A stretch of DNA of 64,000 bases, taken from NCBI RefSeq assembly GCF_021228125.1, contig NZ_JAJQQS010000003.1, positions 833,969 through 897,968 on the forward strand, in the 5' to 3' direction. The notes under the pieces were generated by a model that saw only the letters and a list, made by a program, of their open reading frames with translations, had not been told where the DNA came from and did not search any database. Both the position numbers and the translations under genes were made by a program. Below, piece by piece: positions 1 to 8,770 of this stretch. Each line of letters begins with the position of its first letter. Within the stretch, counting starts at the first letter, position 1. The stretch is from Streptomyces albireticuli (GTDB lineage Bacteria > Actinomycetota > Actinomycetes > Streptomycetales > Streptomycetaceae).

Positions 1-487
1 CGTAGCTCTCCGGCGGATGGCCCCGCGGGTCCCAGGTCAGCTGCGCCCAGGTGAAGGGGCCCCCGACGTTCTCGCGGAACCCCTTGGGAAGGTCCAGTGC
101 CGTCTCGACCTCGTCCACGCACTCCGTGGCCCGGTCCGTTCTGCCGTCGCCGTTCACGTCGTAGCAGAGCTTGCCGTCGCCCTCCTTGGGCAGGTTCCGC
201 AGGGCGGCGGCGGAGAAGGTGTACCCGAGGGTGAGCGGGCGGGAGCCGCGGCGCTGCGAGTAGACGCGGACGGTGCCGTCGCCCAAGGGCTGGGGTGTGC
301 CGTACTCGGTCCTGACACGGCCGTGGGCCGCCGGGCTCGCGTCGGACCGCGAGTCGTCCGCGCGGCCGGTGTCCGCCGCCACCCAGGCGCCGAGCAGGGC
401 GGCGGCCGCGAGGCCGGCCATGACGGCACGGCGTGCGCGCCGGCCGCGGGTGGCCGGGTCGGACTGTCGAAGGGGTGCCGTCTGCAC
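1..487 (-). CDS. Secreted TTHB210-like (DUF5602-type) protein, 3' end outside window
   Basis: The gene runs off the left edge, so the C-terminus is missing. The GTG start at 487 is preceded by GGAAAGGA, and the first ~40 residues form an export signal: an arginine-rich stretch, then an Ala/Leu core (AGLAAAALLGAW). The mature part has TVRVYSQRRG, a strand ending in FSAAALRNLP, an acidic loop DVNGDGRTD that resembles an EF-hand or calcium-binding turn, and a final PFTWAQLTWDPRGHPPESY. That last segment resembles the conserved PF..V.L.W.P.GH.P..Y stretch I recall for TTHB210-like/DUF5602 proteins. The role of that family is not well established. It lies 148 bp beyond the aromatic polyketide genes on the same strand; membership of that cluster is not shown. 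Confidence 0.62.
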   Translation of the reverse strand, partial: MQTAPLRQSDPATRGRRARRAVMAGLAAAALLGAWVAADTGRADDSRSDASPAAHGRVRTEYGTPQPLGDGTVRVYSQRRGSRPLTLGYTFSAAALRNLPKEGDGKLCYDVNGDGRTDRATECVDEVETALDLPKGFRENVGGPFTWAQLTWDPRGHPPESY

Positions 488-635
488 GGGCGAGGTCCTT
501 TCCGGATCGGGGAAGGTGAGGCGTGTCGATCGGTTGCGCCGTCGGCGGTGCGGCAGGGAGCGCGGGGCGCGACGCGCGGCCCGCCGCTCGGCCACCCGGG
601 TCAGGCGCGCGTCGTCGGGCCCTGGGACATGGCGG

Positions 636-1619
636 TCACCGCGTCCCCTCGTGAGGCGGACCGCCCGGCGCGAGCGCCGAGGCGTTCGCGCCGGCGTGGG
701 CGGCCGCGTGGCCGAGCGTGGTGCGGCTGTTGGCGCCCAGCGCCGCACGCAGGTAGGCCCGGGCGTCGGCCAGGGTGCGGCCCTCGCCGAGCACCTTGGG
801 GACGGCGGCCGGGTCGACCGCGACGGTGTGCCGGGCGACGGCCACGGCGCCGCCCGCCCCGTCCGGCGTGAACTCCCAGGCCCCGCTGTGCCCGAACAGC
901 AGCGCGGGCGGCACCAGTTGCTTGTAGACGATCGACGAGTCCGGGAAGCAGAGCCGCACGGAGCGGGTCGTGTGCGCGCTGCCGTCCGCGGTCACCGTGT
1001 CCATCTCCATGTCCTGCACCCCGGGCGGGTCCTCGCGCAGCCGCACCCGGCGCACATGCGGCAGCCGCTCGGGCCAGGCGTCGGCGCGGTCCACGAACGC
1101 GTAGGCGTCCGCCGCCGCGCCGGAGAGCTCGAGACGGTCGGTGAACGAGAAGACCAGATCGTCTATCGCGTGCGGAAGTTCGGCGATCCGCGCGAGGGCC
1201 GCCAGCTCCCGTTCGGAATTGCGGTTCACCCCCTCGGTGGCCCACGCCCCCGCCTCCTGACCGGGCACGGTGAAGTCGTGGGTGAGGCTCACCATGGTCC
1301 TGCCGTCCCGCTGCGGGGCGAACCGCCACTGGCCGCCCATCGAGGCGAACGGCGGCCGGCTGTGCTCCTGGCGGAACGATACGGTGCGCCCCTCGGGGTC
1401 CAGCACGCGTCGCGAGGTCCAGTCCTTGACCTCGCCGTTGACCAGGGCCCACAGACGGAAGCGCTCGTTGTCGCCGTCCCGCTCCAGATGCCGGACGTGC
1501 AGCGTGGGCTCGAAGATCACCGGCCATCGGGTCACATCGGCCACCAGCTGGTACACGGTGTCCGCGGGAGCCGCGACGACGCGGGTGTGCAGGGTGTGGT
1601 GCTCTCGTAACTCGGTCAT
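636..1619 (-). CDS. Didomain aromatase/cyclase of type II polyketide synthesis (SRPBCC fold)
   Basis: The 327-residue protein is built from two SRPBCC/polyketide-cyclase domains, about residues 8-145 (THTRVVAAPADTVY, then RWPVIFEPTLHVRHLER) and 155-310 (LELSGAAADAYAFVDRADAWPERL). Length and two-domain layout match the ActVII type of aromatase/cyclase. In reduced aromatic polyketide pathways these proteins close and aromatise the first ring of the ketoreduced chain while it is bound to ACP. The ATG at 1619 follows GGAAGG. It is the last gene of the ketoreductase-KS-CLF-ACP-aromatase run, 51 bp after the ACP. The family and context are clear; ring regiochemistry cannot be read from sequence. 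Confidence 0.92.
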   Translation of the reverse strand: MTELREHHTLHTRVVAAPADTVYQLVADVTRWPVIFEPTLHVRHLERDGDNERFRLWALVNGEVKDWTSRRVLDPEGRTVSFRQEHSRPPFASMGGQWRFAPQRDGRTMVSLTHDFTVPGQEAGAWATEGVNRNSERELAALARIAELPHAIDDLVFSFTDRLELSGAAADAYAFVDRADAWPERLPHVRRVRLREDPPGVQDMEMDTVTADGSAHTTRSVRLCFPDSSIVYKQLVPPALLFGHSGAWEFTPDGAGGAVAVARHTVAVDPAAVPKVLGEGRTLADARAYLRAALGANSRTTLGHAAAHAGANASALAPGGPPHEGTR

Positions 1620-1670
1620 GGTCGAGGGCCTTCCGGGTCGCGGGTCGGTCGGCGCGCGTGGCGCGCCGGT

Positions 1671-1934
1671 TCACACGGTCTTCGCGGCGGAGCCGTTGAC
1701 CAGGTCGAGTACGTCGCGAGGGCTGGTGAGCAGCGGGACCACCTCGTCCGGCACCTGCACGCCGAATTCGTTCTCGATGCGCACGGCGGCCTCCAGCAGG
1801 GCGAGGGAGTCGTACCCGAGCTCCTGGAAGGGCCGGTCGCGCACGTCCTCGCCGGCGGGCCAGTCCTCGCTCGCGCCCCCGCAGTCGGCCAGGATGCGGT
1901 GCAGGTCGTCAAGGGTCATGGTGGTGTTCGGCAT
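1671..1934 (-). CDS. Type II polyketide acyl carrier protein
   Basis: An 87-residue acidic helical protein carrying the phosphopantetheine site GYDSLALLE, with the attachment serine at about residue 43. It holds the growing poly-beta-ketone during extension by the KS/CLF pair encoded just upstream. I chose the ATG at 1934 (MPNTTMTLDDL) over an upstream in-frame start because AAGGA lies about 8 bases ahead and the ACP fold begins immediately after. It sits 50 bp downstream of the chain-length factor and 51 bp upstream of the aromatase, the usual minimal-PKS order. Confidence 0.94.
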   Translation of the reverse strand: MPNTTMTLDDLHRILADCGGASEDWPAGEDVRDRPFQELGYDSLALLEAAVRIENEFGVQVPDEVVPLLTSPRDVLDLVNGSAAKTV

Positions 1935-1984
1935 GGTCGAATCCTTGCTGTCGTCAGGAAGGCGGCGCATGTGCGGACGGAGGG

Positions 1985-3316
1985 TCAGAGGGTTGCCTCA
2001 CGGACCACCACGGCCGAGTTGAAGCCCCATCGGCCGCGGGCGAGGACCAGGGCGCAGGAGACGCGGGCCTCCCGCGGGCCTCCGGTCACCAGGTCGATTC
2101 CGTAATCGGCCGGGACGTCGGAGCTGGCCCCGGAAGCGGGGATCACGCCGTCCCGGACGGTCAGGAGCGCGGTGGCGACGTCCAGCGGCCCGCCTCCCGC
2201 GTACAGCCTCCCGGTGAGCGCCTTGGGCGCGGTCACCGGCACCCGGCGCACCCCGAACAACTCCCGGATCGCCGTGGCCTCGGCACGGTCCAGGTCGCGG
2301 TCACCGGCCGCGTCCGCGAACACCACGTCCACGTCCGCGGGCGTCAACCCGGCCTGGGCCAGTGCCTGTTCGGCCGCCCTGCGCAGCCCGGGCGGCCGCC
2401 CGGGACGTGCCGGGAGATCCTCCCGGACGCCCTCCGGGGCGGGGTCGAAGGTCGAGGCGTACCCGGCGATCTCCCCGTACACCCGGCGCACCCCGCGCGC
2501 CCGGGCCGCCACGGGGTCCTCGACCACCAGGATCGCCCCGCCCTCGCCCGGCACATAGCCGCGGGCCGCCGCGTCGAACGGCAGGTAGGCGCGCTCCGGG
2601 TCGGTGGCGTGGCTGATCCGCCCGCTGGCGAGATGGGAGACCCACCCCCAGGGGTCGAAGGCGGAGTCCACGCCTCCGGTGACCACCAGGGGAGTGCCGC
2701 GCCCGATGGTGCGCCGGGCGTGTCCGAGGGCGTCGAGGCCGCCGGCCTGCTCGGCCACCAGGGCGCTGCTGGGTCCGCGCATGCCGTTGCGGATCGAGAT
2801 CTGGCCGGTGTTGACCGCGTAGAACCAGGCGAAGGACTCGTACACGCTCACCGCCTGGGAGCCGACGCTCCACAGCTTCTTGAACTCCCGGTGGGTGAAC
2901 TCGAAGCCCCCGCACCCGGTGGAGGTCACCACGCCCATGTCGTAGTCCGTGGCCTTCGACGGATCCACGCCCGCGTCGGCGATCGCCCAGTCCGCCGCGG
3001 CCAGCGCGAGCCGGGTGGAGACGTCGGTCTGCGGAAGGAGCCGGCTCGGCAGATGGGCGGACGCGTCGAAGCCCTCGATCTGACCCGCCAGCCGGGCCGG
3101 ATAGCGGGACGTGTCGAAGCGGGTGATCGGTACGACGCCCGAGCGGCCCGCGAGGACCGCCTCCCAGTAGCGCTCCAGGCCGAGGCCGTTGGGAGCGGCG
3201 ACGCCGATGCCGGTCACATACACCGGGCGGGTGCCCGGGTGCGGGCCCGGGCCGGGGCCGGGGCGCCGTGTGACGGCCTGCGCCCGGCCCGCGTCCGCCA
3301 CGCCGACGGCACTCAT
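1985..3316 (-). CDS. Ketosynthase chain-length factor (KS-beta)
   Basis: A 443-residue thiolase-fold protein homologous to KS-alpha next door but with glutamine (about Q190, in [17 protein letters not shown]) in place of the catalytic cysteine. This is the hallmark of chain-length factors. The CLF pairs with KS-alpha, starts the chain by malonyl-ACP decarboxylation and sets the number of extensions. The ATG overlaps the KS-alpha stop as ATGA, so the two subunits should be translationally coupled at 1:1. The N-terminus carries about 30 extra Pro/Gly-rich residues before PVYVTGIGV, so a slightly internal start is possible. Chain length cannot be predicted confidently from reading alone. Confidence 0.94.
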   Translation of the reverse strand: MSAVGVADAGRAQAVTRRPGPGPGPHPGTRPVYVTGIGVAAPNGLGLERYWEAVLAGRSGVVPITRFDTSRYPARLAGQIEGFDASAHLPSRLLPQTDVSTRLALAAADWAIADAGVDPSKATDYDMGVVTSTGCGGFEFTHREFKKLWSVGSQAVSVYESFAWFYAVNTGQISIRNGMRGPSSALVAEQAGGLDALGHARRTIGRGTPLVVTGGVDSAFDPWGWVSHLASGRISHATDPERAYLPFDAAARGYVPGEGGAILVVEDPVAARARGVRRVYGEIAGYASTFDPAPEGVREDLPARPGRPPGLRRAAEQALAQAGLTPADVDVVFADAAGDRDLDRAEATAIRELFGVRRVPVTAPKALTGRLYAGGGPLDVATALLTVRDGVIPASGASSDVPADYGIDLVTGGPREARVSCALVLARGRWGFNSAVVVREATL

Positions 3317-4578
3317 GAGACCTCCTGGGGGCTGCGGAGGACCATCGCGCTCTGGAACCCGCCGAAGCCGCTGCCCACGGTGAGGACCGTGTCCACCCGG
3401 TGCTCACGGGCGGTGACCGGTACGTAGTCCAGGTCGCACTCCGGGTCGCTGGTGTGCAGATTGGCCGTGGGAGGGACCACGTTGTGCTCGATGGCGAGCA
3501 GCGATGCCGCGATCTCCACCGAGCCGATGGCGCCGAGCGAGTGCCCCACCATCGACTTGATCGAGCTGACCGGGGTCTCGTAGGCGTGCTGCCCGAGACT
3601 GCGCTTGAACGCGGCGGTCTCGTGGCGGTCGTTCTGCTTGGTCCCCGAGCCGTGCGCGTTGATGTAGTCCACGGCCGTCACATCGGCCCTCGACTCGTCG
3701 AGGGCGACCCGGATCGCCTCGGCCATCTCCCGGCCGTCCGGCTTGAGCCCGGTCATGTGGAACGCGTTGGAACGGGTCGCGTATCCGGTGACCTCGGCGT
3801 AGATGTGCGCGTCGCGGCGCCGGGCGCTCTCGTACTCCTCGAGGACGAACACGGCCGCGCCCTCGGCGAGTACGAAGCCGTTCCGGGAACCGTCGAAAGG
3901 GCGGGAGGCGTGCTCCGGGTCGTCGTTGCGCGGCGTGGTCGCCTTGATGGCGTCGAAGCAGGCCACCACGATCGGGGTGATCGGGGTGTCGCAGGCACCG
4001 GCCACCATCACGTCGGCGCTGCCCTCGCGGATCAGCTGCACGGCGTGGCCGACCGAGTCGAGCCCCGAGGTGCAGCCGTTGGAGACCATCGCCACCGGCC
4101 CCTCGGCGCCCACCGTCCACGCGACCTCGGCCGCCATCACACTCGGCACCAAGTAGTCGAACATGTGCGGAGAGAGCCTCGCGGGGTCCATCTCCCAGTC
4201 ACGGCCCCGGTCGGACAGGGCCAGGTACTCGCGCTCCAGGCTCGTGGCGGCCGCGACCGCGCTGCCCAGACCGACACCGACGCGGTACGGGTCCAGGCCG
4301 CCGAGCTCCAGCCCGCTGTCGCCGACGGCCTCTCGGGCGCAGACCACCGCGAACTGGGTGGCCCGGTCCATGCGGTCGGTCTCCGACGCCGTGAGTCCCT
4401 CGATGACCGGGTCGAAATCGGCTTCCGCGGCGACCTGCGAGCGGTAGGGCGAGGGGTCGAAGAACGTGATCCTGCGGGTGGCGGTGCGGCCGCTGGTCAG
4501 TGTGGACCAGAACTCCTTCGCGCCCTTGCCTCCGGGGGCCCGGATGCCGATACCGGTGATCACGACACGGCGCGTCAT
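3313..4578 (-). CDS. Ketosynthase alpha (KS-alpha) of a type II PKS
   Basis: A 421-residue beta-ketoacyl synthase. The catalytic cysteine is C169 in [15 protein letters not shown], with H309 in NAHGSGT, K341 and H346 in [10 protein letters not shown]; this spacing is the same as in actinorhodin KS. It forms the active subunit of the KS/CLF dimer that condenses malonyl units on the ACP. The stop overlaps the CLF start by 4 bp. The ATG at 4578 has no strong Shine-Dalgarno sequence of its own. Instead it overlaps the stop of a 14-codon ORF (4575-4619) that does have one, suggesting coupled translation. Confidence 0.96.
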   Translation of the reverse strand: MTRRVVITGIGIRAPGGKGAKEFWSTLTSGRTATRRITFFDPSPYRSQVAAEADFDPVIEGLTASETDRMDRATQFAVVCAREAVGDSGLELGGLDPYRVGVGLGSAVAAATSLEREYLALSDRGRDWEMDPARLSPHMFDYLVPSVMAAEVAWTVGAEGPVAMVSNGCTSGLDSVGHAVQLIREGSADVMVAGACDTPITPIVVACFDAIKATTPRNDDPEHASRPFDGSRNGFVLAEGAAVFVLEEYESARRRDAHIYAEVTGYATRSNAFHMTGLKPDGREMAEAIRVALDESRADVTAVDYINAHGSGTKQNDRHETAAFKRSLGQHAYETPVSSIKSMVGHSLGAIGSVEIAASLLAIEHNVVPPTANLHTSDPECDLDYVPVTAREHRVDTVLTVGSGFGGFQSAMVLRSPQEVS

Positions 4579-4619
4579 CGGGGGCCGTCCACGGCCGTGG
4601 GCACGGTTGAACTGAGCAT
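4575..4619 (-). CDS. 14-residue leader ORF coupled to KS-alpha
   Basis: This tiny ORF encodes [14 protein letters not shown] and ends in an ATGA overlap with the KS-alpha start. It is preceded by AAAGGA about 10 bases upstream, whereas KS-alpha itself has only a weak GGACGG-like site. I infer that ribosomes enter here and are handed on to KS-alpha. The start also lies in a small inverted repeat (ACTGAG-CAT-CTCAGT, 4611-4625) that could modulate initiation. No function is claimed for the peptide. It may be incidental, and only conservation in related clusters would prove it. Confidence 0.4.
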   Translation of the reverse strand: MLSSTVPTAVDGPR

Positions 4620-4716
4620 CTCAGTACGTTCCTTTGCATTAGTGTGGGGCCGGGGAGCGGGTGGCGCGACCGACGCGTGCCGGCCCCTTCCCGGCCCGGG
4701 GCGCGGACCGGCGGGA

Positions 4717-5502
4717 TCAGTAGTTGCCGAGCCCGCCACATACGTTCAGGGCCTGGGCGGTCACCGCGTCGGCGCCCTCGCCGACCAGGTAGTCGACCAT
4801 CGCGGCGACCTCGCCGGACTCCACGTACCGGCCGATGGGCGCGCGGGCGCTGATCCGGCGGTGGGCCTCCTCCTCGTCCACGCCCCAGATCGCCGCGTAG
4901 TGCTCGCGCACGCGCTCCGCCATGGGCGTCTCGACGAAGCCCGGGCAGACCGCGTTCACCGTGATGCCGGTCTTGGCGAGCTCCAGACCGAGCGCCTTGG
5001 AGAAGCCGACGACGCCGTGCTTGGACGCCGAGTACGGGGCGGCGTGGATCACGCCCTGCTTGCCGCCGGTGGACGCGATGTTGATGATCCGGCCCCAGCT
5101 CTTGTCCCGCAGGCCGCCGCGCGTCAACACCTGCTTGGTGACGAGGAAGACGCTGTTCAGGTTGGTGTCGATCACGTCGTACCAGAGCTCGTCCTCGATC
5201 TCGGCGGTGTTCCCGCCACCGGGCCGGCCGGCGTTGTTGACCAGGATGTCGATGGGGCCGAAGCGGTCGACGGCCGCGTCCACGAGCGCGCGGACCCGTT
5301 CCGGCTTCCGCACGTCGCAGGGGCGCCCGTCCACGTCGAGGCCCAGATCGCGCAGCTCCTTGACGGTCGCCGCCACCGCGTCCTCGCGCCGCGAGCAGAG
5401 GTAGACGCTGATGCCCTGCCGGCCCAGGCTCTTGGCGATCTCTAGGCCCATGCCGCTGGTCGCTCCGGTGACCAGTGCCACTCGCCGGGTGCGTTCCGCC
5501 AT
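4717..5502 (-). CDS. ActIII-like C-9 polyketide ketoreductase (SDR)
   Basis: A 261-residue short-chain dehydrogenase with the NADPH loop GATSGMG (13-19), NNAG (89-92), catalytic S144, Y157 and K161 (YSASK), and PGFVETPMA. The residue numbering is that of ActIII, and the RPGG motif at 93-96 matches the PGG element linked to stereocontrol in ActIII-type ketoreductases. It should reduce the C-9 ketone of the nascent ACP-bound chain. I start at ATG 5502 (GAGAGGAC upstream) and reject a longer in-frame extension to 5775. It heads the minus-strand PKS run; a 271-bp divergent control region separates it from the ActVIA-like gene. Confidence 0.95.
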   Translation of the reverse strand: MAERTRRVALVTGATSGMGLEIAKSLGRQGISVYLCSRREDAVAATVKELRDLGLDVDGRPCDVRKPERVRALVDAAVDRFGPIDILVNNAGRPGGGNTAEIEDELWYDVIDTNLNSVFLVTKQVLTRGGLRDKSWGRIINIASTGGKQGVIHAAPYSASKHGVVGFSKALGLELAKTGITVNAVCPGFVETPMAERVREHYAAIWGVDEEEAHRRISARAPIGRYVESGEVAAMVDYLVGEGADAVTAQALNVCGGLGNY

Positions 5503-5672
5503 GGTCGGTCCTCTCGGGTTCTGCCGGGATAGCCCGGGCGTTTCGCTCTGGCTGCGAACTGCGCTCCACGCTTGCCGGAGGTGCTCGAACCCGGATCCAA
5601 TCGGACTGGAAGTCCGGTCGCGCCGGAGCGGGCCGGCACCCGTGACCGGGCGGCCAGGGGCCGGGAGCCGCC

Positions 5673-5701
5673 TCGAGCGGACTTCGAGGGGACTTGGACG
5701 A
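5673..5701 (+). promoter_or_regulatory. Putative SARP activator site: three 7-mers at 11-bp spacing
   Basis: TCGAGCG (5673), TCGAGGG (5684) and TGGACGA (5695) repeat every 11 bp, with an identical GACT spacer after the first two. SARP regulators such as ActII-ORF4 bind direct repeats of TCGAGNN-type heptamers with 11-bp periodicity, about 8 bp ahead of the -10. Here 8 bp separate the third heptamer from GACGGT (5710-5715), which fits the weak Streptomyces NANNNT -10. Orientation points at the ActVIA-like gene (5774). The regulator itself is not in this part of the window. Confidence 0.6.
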
Positions 5702-5773
5702 GCAGGCCGGACGGTGGCGGGGCCGACGACAGTGAAGGGTCGCCCGGCACCGTCCACCGAAGGGGCTCCAGCC

Positions 5774-6223
5774 ATGACGAGCAGGCGTAGCGGCAGCGAA
5801 CCGGACGATCGCCTCCTGTACGCGGAGGTCCAGCAGTACTACGCGCGGCAGATGCAGTCACTCGACGCGCGCAAGCTCGAGGCGTACGCGGAGACGTTCA
5901 CCGAGGACGGCGAGTTCTCCCATACGCCGGGCCGCGAACCGTCCCGGACCCGCGCGGGCATCACCGCGGACCTGTACGACTTCCACAAGCGGTTCGAGGG
6001 CGACCCGGTACAGCGCCGCCACTGGTTCAACATGATCGACCTGGATCCGCAGGACGACGGCAGCATCCACTCCACGTTCTACGTGCTCGTGGTGACCACC
6101 AGGCCCGGCGTGCGCGAGCCCGAGGTCGCCCCGAGCTGTCTGGTGCACGACGTGCTGGTGCGCGAGAACGGCGAACTGCGCAACCGCTCCCGGCGGGTGG
6201 GGTACGACCAGTTCCTCATCTGA
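5774..6223 (+). CDS. ActVIA-like NTF2-fold polyketide tailoring protein
   Basis: A 149-residue single-domain NTF2/SnoaL-like protein: LYAEVQQYYARQMQSLD, then AYAETFTEDGEFSH, RRHWFNMIDLDPQ, and a C-terminal RNRSRRVGYD. The N-terminal block closely resembles my recollection of ActVI-ORFA (ActVIA) from the actinorhodin cluster, which assists late tailoring of the pyran-ring intermediate. The exact reaction here is unknown. The ATG at 5774 follows GAAGGGG. It diverges from the ketoreductase and lies directly downstream of the SARP-like repeats. It ends 33 bp before the convergent aldo/keto reductase. Confidence 0.8.
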   Translation: MTSRRSGSEPDDRLLYAEVQQYYARQMQSLDARKLEAYAETFTEDGEFSHTPGREPSRTRAGITADLYDFHKRFEGDPVQRRHWFNMIDLDPQDDGSIHSTFYVLVVTTRPGVREPEVAPSCLVHDVLVRENGELRNRSRRVGYDQFLI

Positions 6224-6256
6224 GTCCCGGGTCCCACGCCGCCGGGGCGGTCCGGG

Positions 6257-7237
6257 TCAGCGATCGATGTGCGACATGTCCGGGTACCGCTCGCCGCGCA
6301 CCGCGCCGGTGGGGACGGCCGACTCCAGAGCCGAAAGCGTCGCGCCGGACAGCTCCACCTCCGCGGCGGCCACGTTCTCCTCCAGGTAGCGCAGCCGCTT
6401 GGTGCCCGGAATCGGCACGATGTCCTCGCCCCGCGCGAGCAGCCAGGCGAGGGAGAGCTGGGCCGGGCTGAGCCCGGCCTCGTTCGCGATCTCCCGGATC
6501 CTGGCCACGAGACGCGCGTTGTGCTCGGCGTTGTCACCGGTGAAGCGGGGCGCCGCCCGGCGGAAGTCGCCGTCGGCCAGTTCGGAAGCGGGCGGCAGGG
6601 CGCCGCCGAGCAGGCCCCGGCTGATCGGCGCGTAGGCGACCAGGGAGGTGCCGAGCTCCCGGGCCGCGGGCAGCACGCTCTCCTCGACGTCCCGGCTGAA
6701 CAGCGAGAATTCGCTCTGCAAAGCGGAGATCGGATGCACCGCGCAGGCCCGGCGAAGGGTCCGCGCGCTCACCTCGGACAGCCCGAGCCAGCGCACCTTG
6801 CCGGCCCGCACCAGCTCGGCCATCGCCCCTACCGTCTCCTCGATGGGCACCCGGGGGTCACGACGGTGCAGGTAGTAAAGGTCGATGTGCTCCACGCCGA
6901 GCCTGGCCAGGGACGCGTCGCAGGCGGCGCGCACATACTCCGGGCTGCCGTTGATGCCACGCGCCGCGGGGTCCCCGTCGCGGACCACGCCGAACTTGGT
7001 GGCGAGCAGCACACGGTCGCGACGGTCCGCGACGGCACGCCCGACCAGGCGCTCGTTCTCCCCGATCCCGTACATGTCGGCGGTGTCCAGCAGATTCACA
7101 CCGAGGTCGAGGGCGCGGTGGACGACCGCGATCGACTCCGACTCCCGGGCGCCGCCGTAGAACTCCGACATGCCCATGCAGCCGAGTCCGAGAGGAAAGA
7201 CCTCGGGTCCCGCACGGCCGATGCGGCGGAGCCTCAT
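6257..7237 (-). CDS. Aldo/keto reductase
   Basis: A 326-residue (alpha/beta)8 NADPH-dependent reductase with the full catalytic tetrad: D51 and Y56 in [10 protein letters not shown]81 in LATKFG, and H124 in YYLHRRD. The C-terminal cofactor site VPIPGTKR is also present. It reduces an aldehyde or ketone; the substrate is unknown. Its start overlaps the stop of the SnoaL-like gene as ATGA, so the pair is one transcriptional and translational unit. Being next to aromatic polyketide genes, it may tailor that product, but the family is also common in general metabolism. Confidence 0.9.
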   Translation of the reverse strand: MRLRRIGRAGPEVFPLGLGCMGMSEFYGGARESESIAVVHRALDLGVNLLDTADMYGIGENERLVGRAVADRRDRVLLATKFGVVRDGDPAARGINGSPEYVRAACDASLARLGVEHIDLYYLHRRDPRVPIEETVGAMAELVRAGKVRWLGLSEVSARTLRRACAVHPISALQSEFSLFSRDVEESVLPAARELGTSLVAYAPISRGLLGGALPPASELADGDFRRAAPRFTGDNAEHNARLVARIREIANEAGLSPAQLSLAWLLARGEDIVPIPGTKRLRYLEENVAAAEVELSGATLSALESAVPTGAVRGERYPDMSHIDR

Positions 7238-7644
7238 CCGGCGTCCTCGATCAATTCCTCGAGGGAGGAGCCCTCGGGCAGGCCCTGGCCCACGTCCCAG
7301 TGCTCGGCGATGCGGCCGTCCTCGACCCGCCAGATGTCCACCACGATCGAGGGCGGCGCGTCCGGCGCGGCCTTGGCCACGCTGTGCGTCCAGACCTGGT
7401 CGCCCTCGGCCACCACGCGCCGTACCGTCAGCGAGAACCCGGGTAAGGCGGTGGCGACGGCCGAGAACGACTCGACGGTCCGGTCGCGGCCCGCGCCGAC
7501 GCCGGGGTGGTGGTTGACGAAGCCCTCGGTGAGCAGCCGACGGGCCCGGTCGAAGTCCTTGTCGTTGTAGAACAGCCGGATGTACTCGGCCACGAGATCC
7601 TTGTTCGCCTGCAGGGACTTCGCTGAAGAGTTCACTGAGTTCAT
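7234..7644 (-). CDS. SnoaL-like ester cyclase family protein
   Basis: A 136-residue NTF2-fold protein: [20 protein letters not shown], then [13 protein letters not shown], and [17 protein letters not shown] near the C-terminus. The last block is the SnoaL-type signature. SnoaL enzymes close the fourth ring of anthracyclines by an aldol reaction, but most members of this family have unknown or unrelated roles. The ATG at 7644 follows GAGGTGAG. It is translationally coupled to the aldo/keto reductase. A cyclisation role in the adjacent polyketide pathway is only an inference. Confidence 0.78.
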   Translation of the reverse strand: MNSVNSSAKSLQANKDLVAEYIRLFYNDKDFDRARRLLTEGFVNHHPGVGAGRDRTVESFSAVATALPGFSLTVRRVVAEGDQVWTHSVAKAAPDAPPSIVVDIWRVEDGRIAEHWDVGQGLPEGSSLEELIEDAG

Positions 7645-7719
7645 TCGCTCACCTCTACCACGAACGAATGTGGCCCCACTAGGTGTTCCGTCAAGGTGAG
7701 AACCCGGCCTCGCACTTAC

Positions 7720-8112
7720 CTAGATCCCCGGGCGGTAGCGCATCGGATGGTCCTCCGGCACCTCCACCACCGCGATCCGCACCCCGTCCGGATCCGCGAT
7801 CCACATCTCGATCAGCCCCCAGGGCTTGCGCTCCGGCGGCTCCAGGATCTCGACGCCCTGCCGGGCCAGCTCCTCGTGCGCGGCCGCCGCGTCCGCGACC
7901 TGCAACCACAGCTCCATGCCGGGCCCCGGGGGCGCCTCGGAGCGGCCCGAGACCTCCAGGAATCCGCCGCCCAGGAAATAGACGGTGCCGCGCTCCGGGC
8001 CCGTGCCGAACTCGCGGTAGACCGCGAGTCCCAGCGTGCGCCCGTAGAAGGTACGGGAGCGCTCGGGGTCGGTGGGCCGGAGAAGCACTCTGCTGCTGAG
8101 TACGTGCGCCAT
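7720..8112 (-). CDS. VOC/glyoxalase-fold protein
   Basis: A 130-residue protein with the paired beta-alpha-beta-beta-beta modules of the vicinal oxygen chelate superfamily: RVLLRPTDPERSRTFYGRTLGLAVYREFG at the start (split over the first module), and WGLIEMWIADPDGVRIAVVEVPEDHP at the end. Members are metal-dependent lyases, dioxygenases or antibiotic-binding resistance proteins; the substrate is unknown. I prefer ATG 8112 (MAHVLSS) to an upstream GTG because the fold starts there. No clear ribosome site is visible. It diverges from the acetyltransferase across about 70 bp. Confidence 0.8.
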   Translation of the reverse strand: MAHVLSSRVLLRPTDPERSRTFYGRTLGLAVYREFGTGPERGTVYFLGGGFLEVSGRSEAPPGPGMELWLQVADAAAAHEELARQGVEILEPPERKPWGLIEMWIADPDGVRIAVVEVPEDHPMRYRPGI

Positions 8113-8184
8113 GACTGCGACTGTACGCACCATCGATCGGGTTAGTGTTCATACGAGTCGAAACGTATGGAGAGGAACCCACGG

Positions 8185-8739
8185 GTGACCATGGAAACCG
8201 CCGGCAGCCGCGCTGCCGAGCCGACCTTCCGCACCGCCACCGCCGCCGATGTGCCCGAACTCGTCGCGCTCGTCGAATCGGCCTACCGGGGTGACGACAG
8301 CCGGGCCGGGTGGACGACCGAGGCGGACCTGCTGGACGGCCAGCGGACCGACCCGGACGGCGTCCTGGCCGTGGTGACCGACGCGAACAGCCGGCTGCTC
8401 GTGGTCGAGCTGGACGGCGCCCTGGTCGCCTGCTGCCAGCTCGAACACCGCGGTGACCACGCCTACTTCGGGATGTTCGCGGTCCGGCCGGCGATGCAGG
8501 GCGCCGGCCTCGGAAAGGTGATCATCGCGGAGGCCGAGCGGTTCGTCCGGGCCGAGTGGGACGCCCGCGAGATGCACATGACGGTCATCCGGCAGCGCGA
8601 CGACCTGATCGCCTGGTACGAGCGCCGAGGCTACGCCCGCACGGGGAAGATGAGCCCCTTCCCCTACGGCGACGAGCGCTTCGGCATCCCGCAGCGCGAC
8701 GACCTGGAGTTCGAGCTGCTGGTGAAGAAGCTGCCGTAG
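8185..8739 (+). CDS. GNAT family N-acetyltransferase
   Basis: About 184 residues with the acetyl-CoA-binding motif A (FGMFAVRPAMQGAGLGKVII) and motif B (AWYERRGYARTGKM), typical of GNAT enzymes that acetylate amines. The substrate is unknown. GGAGAGGA lies about 7 bases before GTG 8185; an ATG two codons later (8191) is equally possible, and the upstream ATG 8167 overlaps the ribosome site and is rejected. TAGTGT at 8143 could be the -10. A strong hairpin follows 32 bp after the stop. Confidence 0.88.
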   Translation: MTMETAGSRAAEPTFRTATAADVPELVALVESAYRGDDSRAGWTTEADLLDGQRTDPDGVLAVVTDANSRLLVVELDGALVACCQLEHRGDHAYFGMFAVRPAMQGAGLGKVIIAEAERFVRAEWDAREMHMTVIRQRDDLIAWYERRGYARTGKMSPFPYGDERFGIPQRDDLEFELLVKKLP

Positions 8740-8770
8740 GCGGTGAGGCCACAGTCCTCACGGCTGCTGG

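Noticed and set aside
5503..5672. A second SARP site facing the ketoreductase
   Set aside because: One TCGAGCA occurs on the minus strand (around 5583-5589), but the next positions at 11-bp steps do not match TCGAG-type heptamers.
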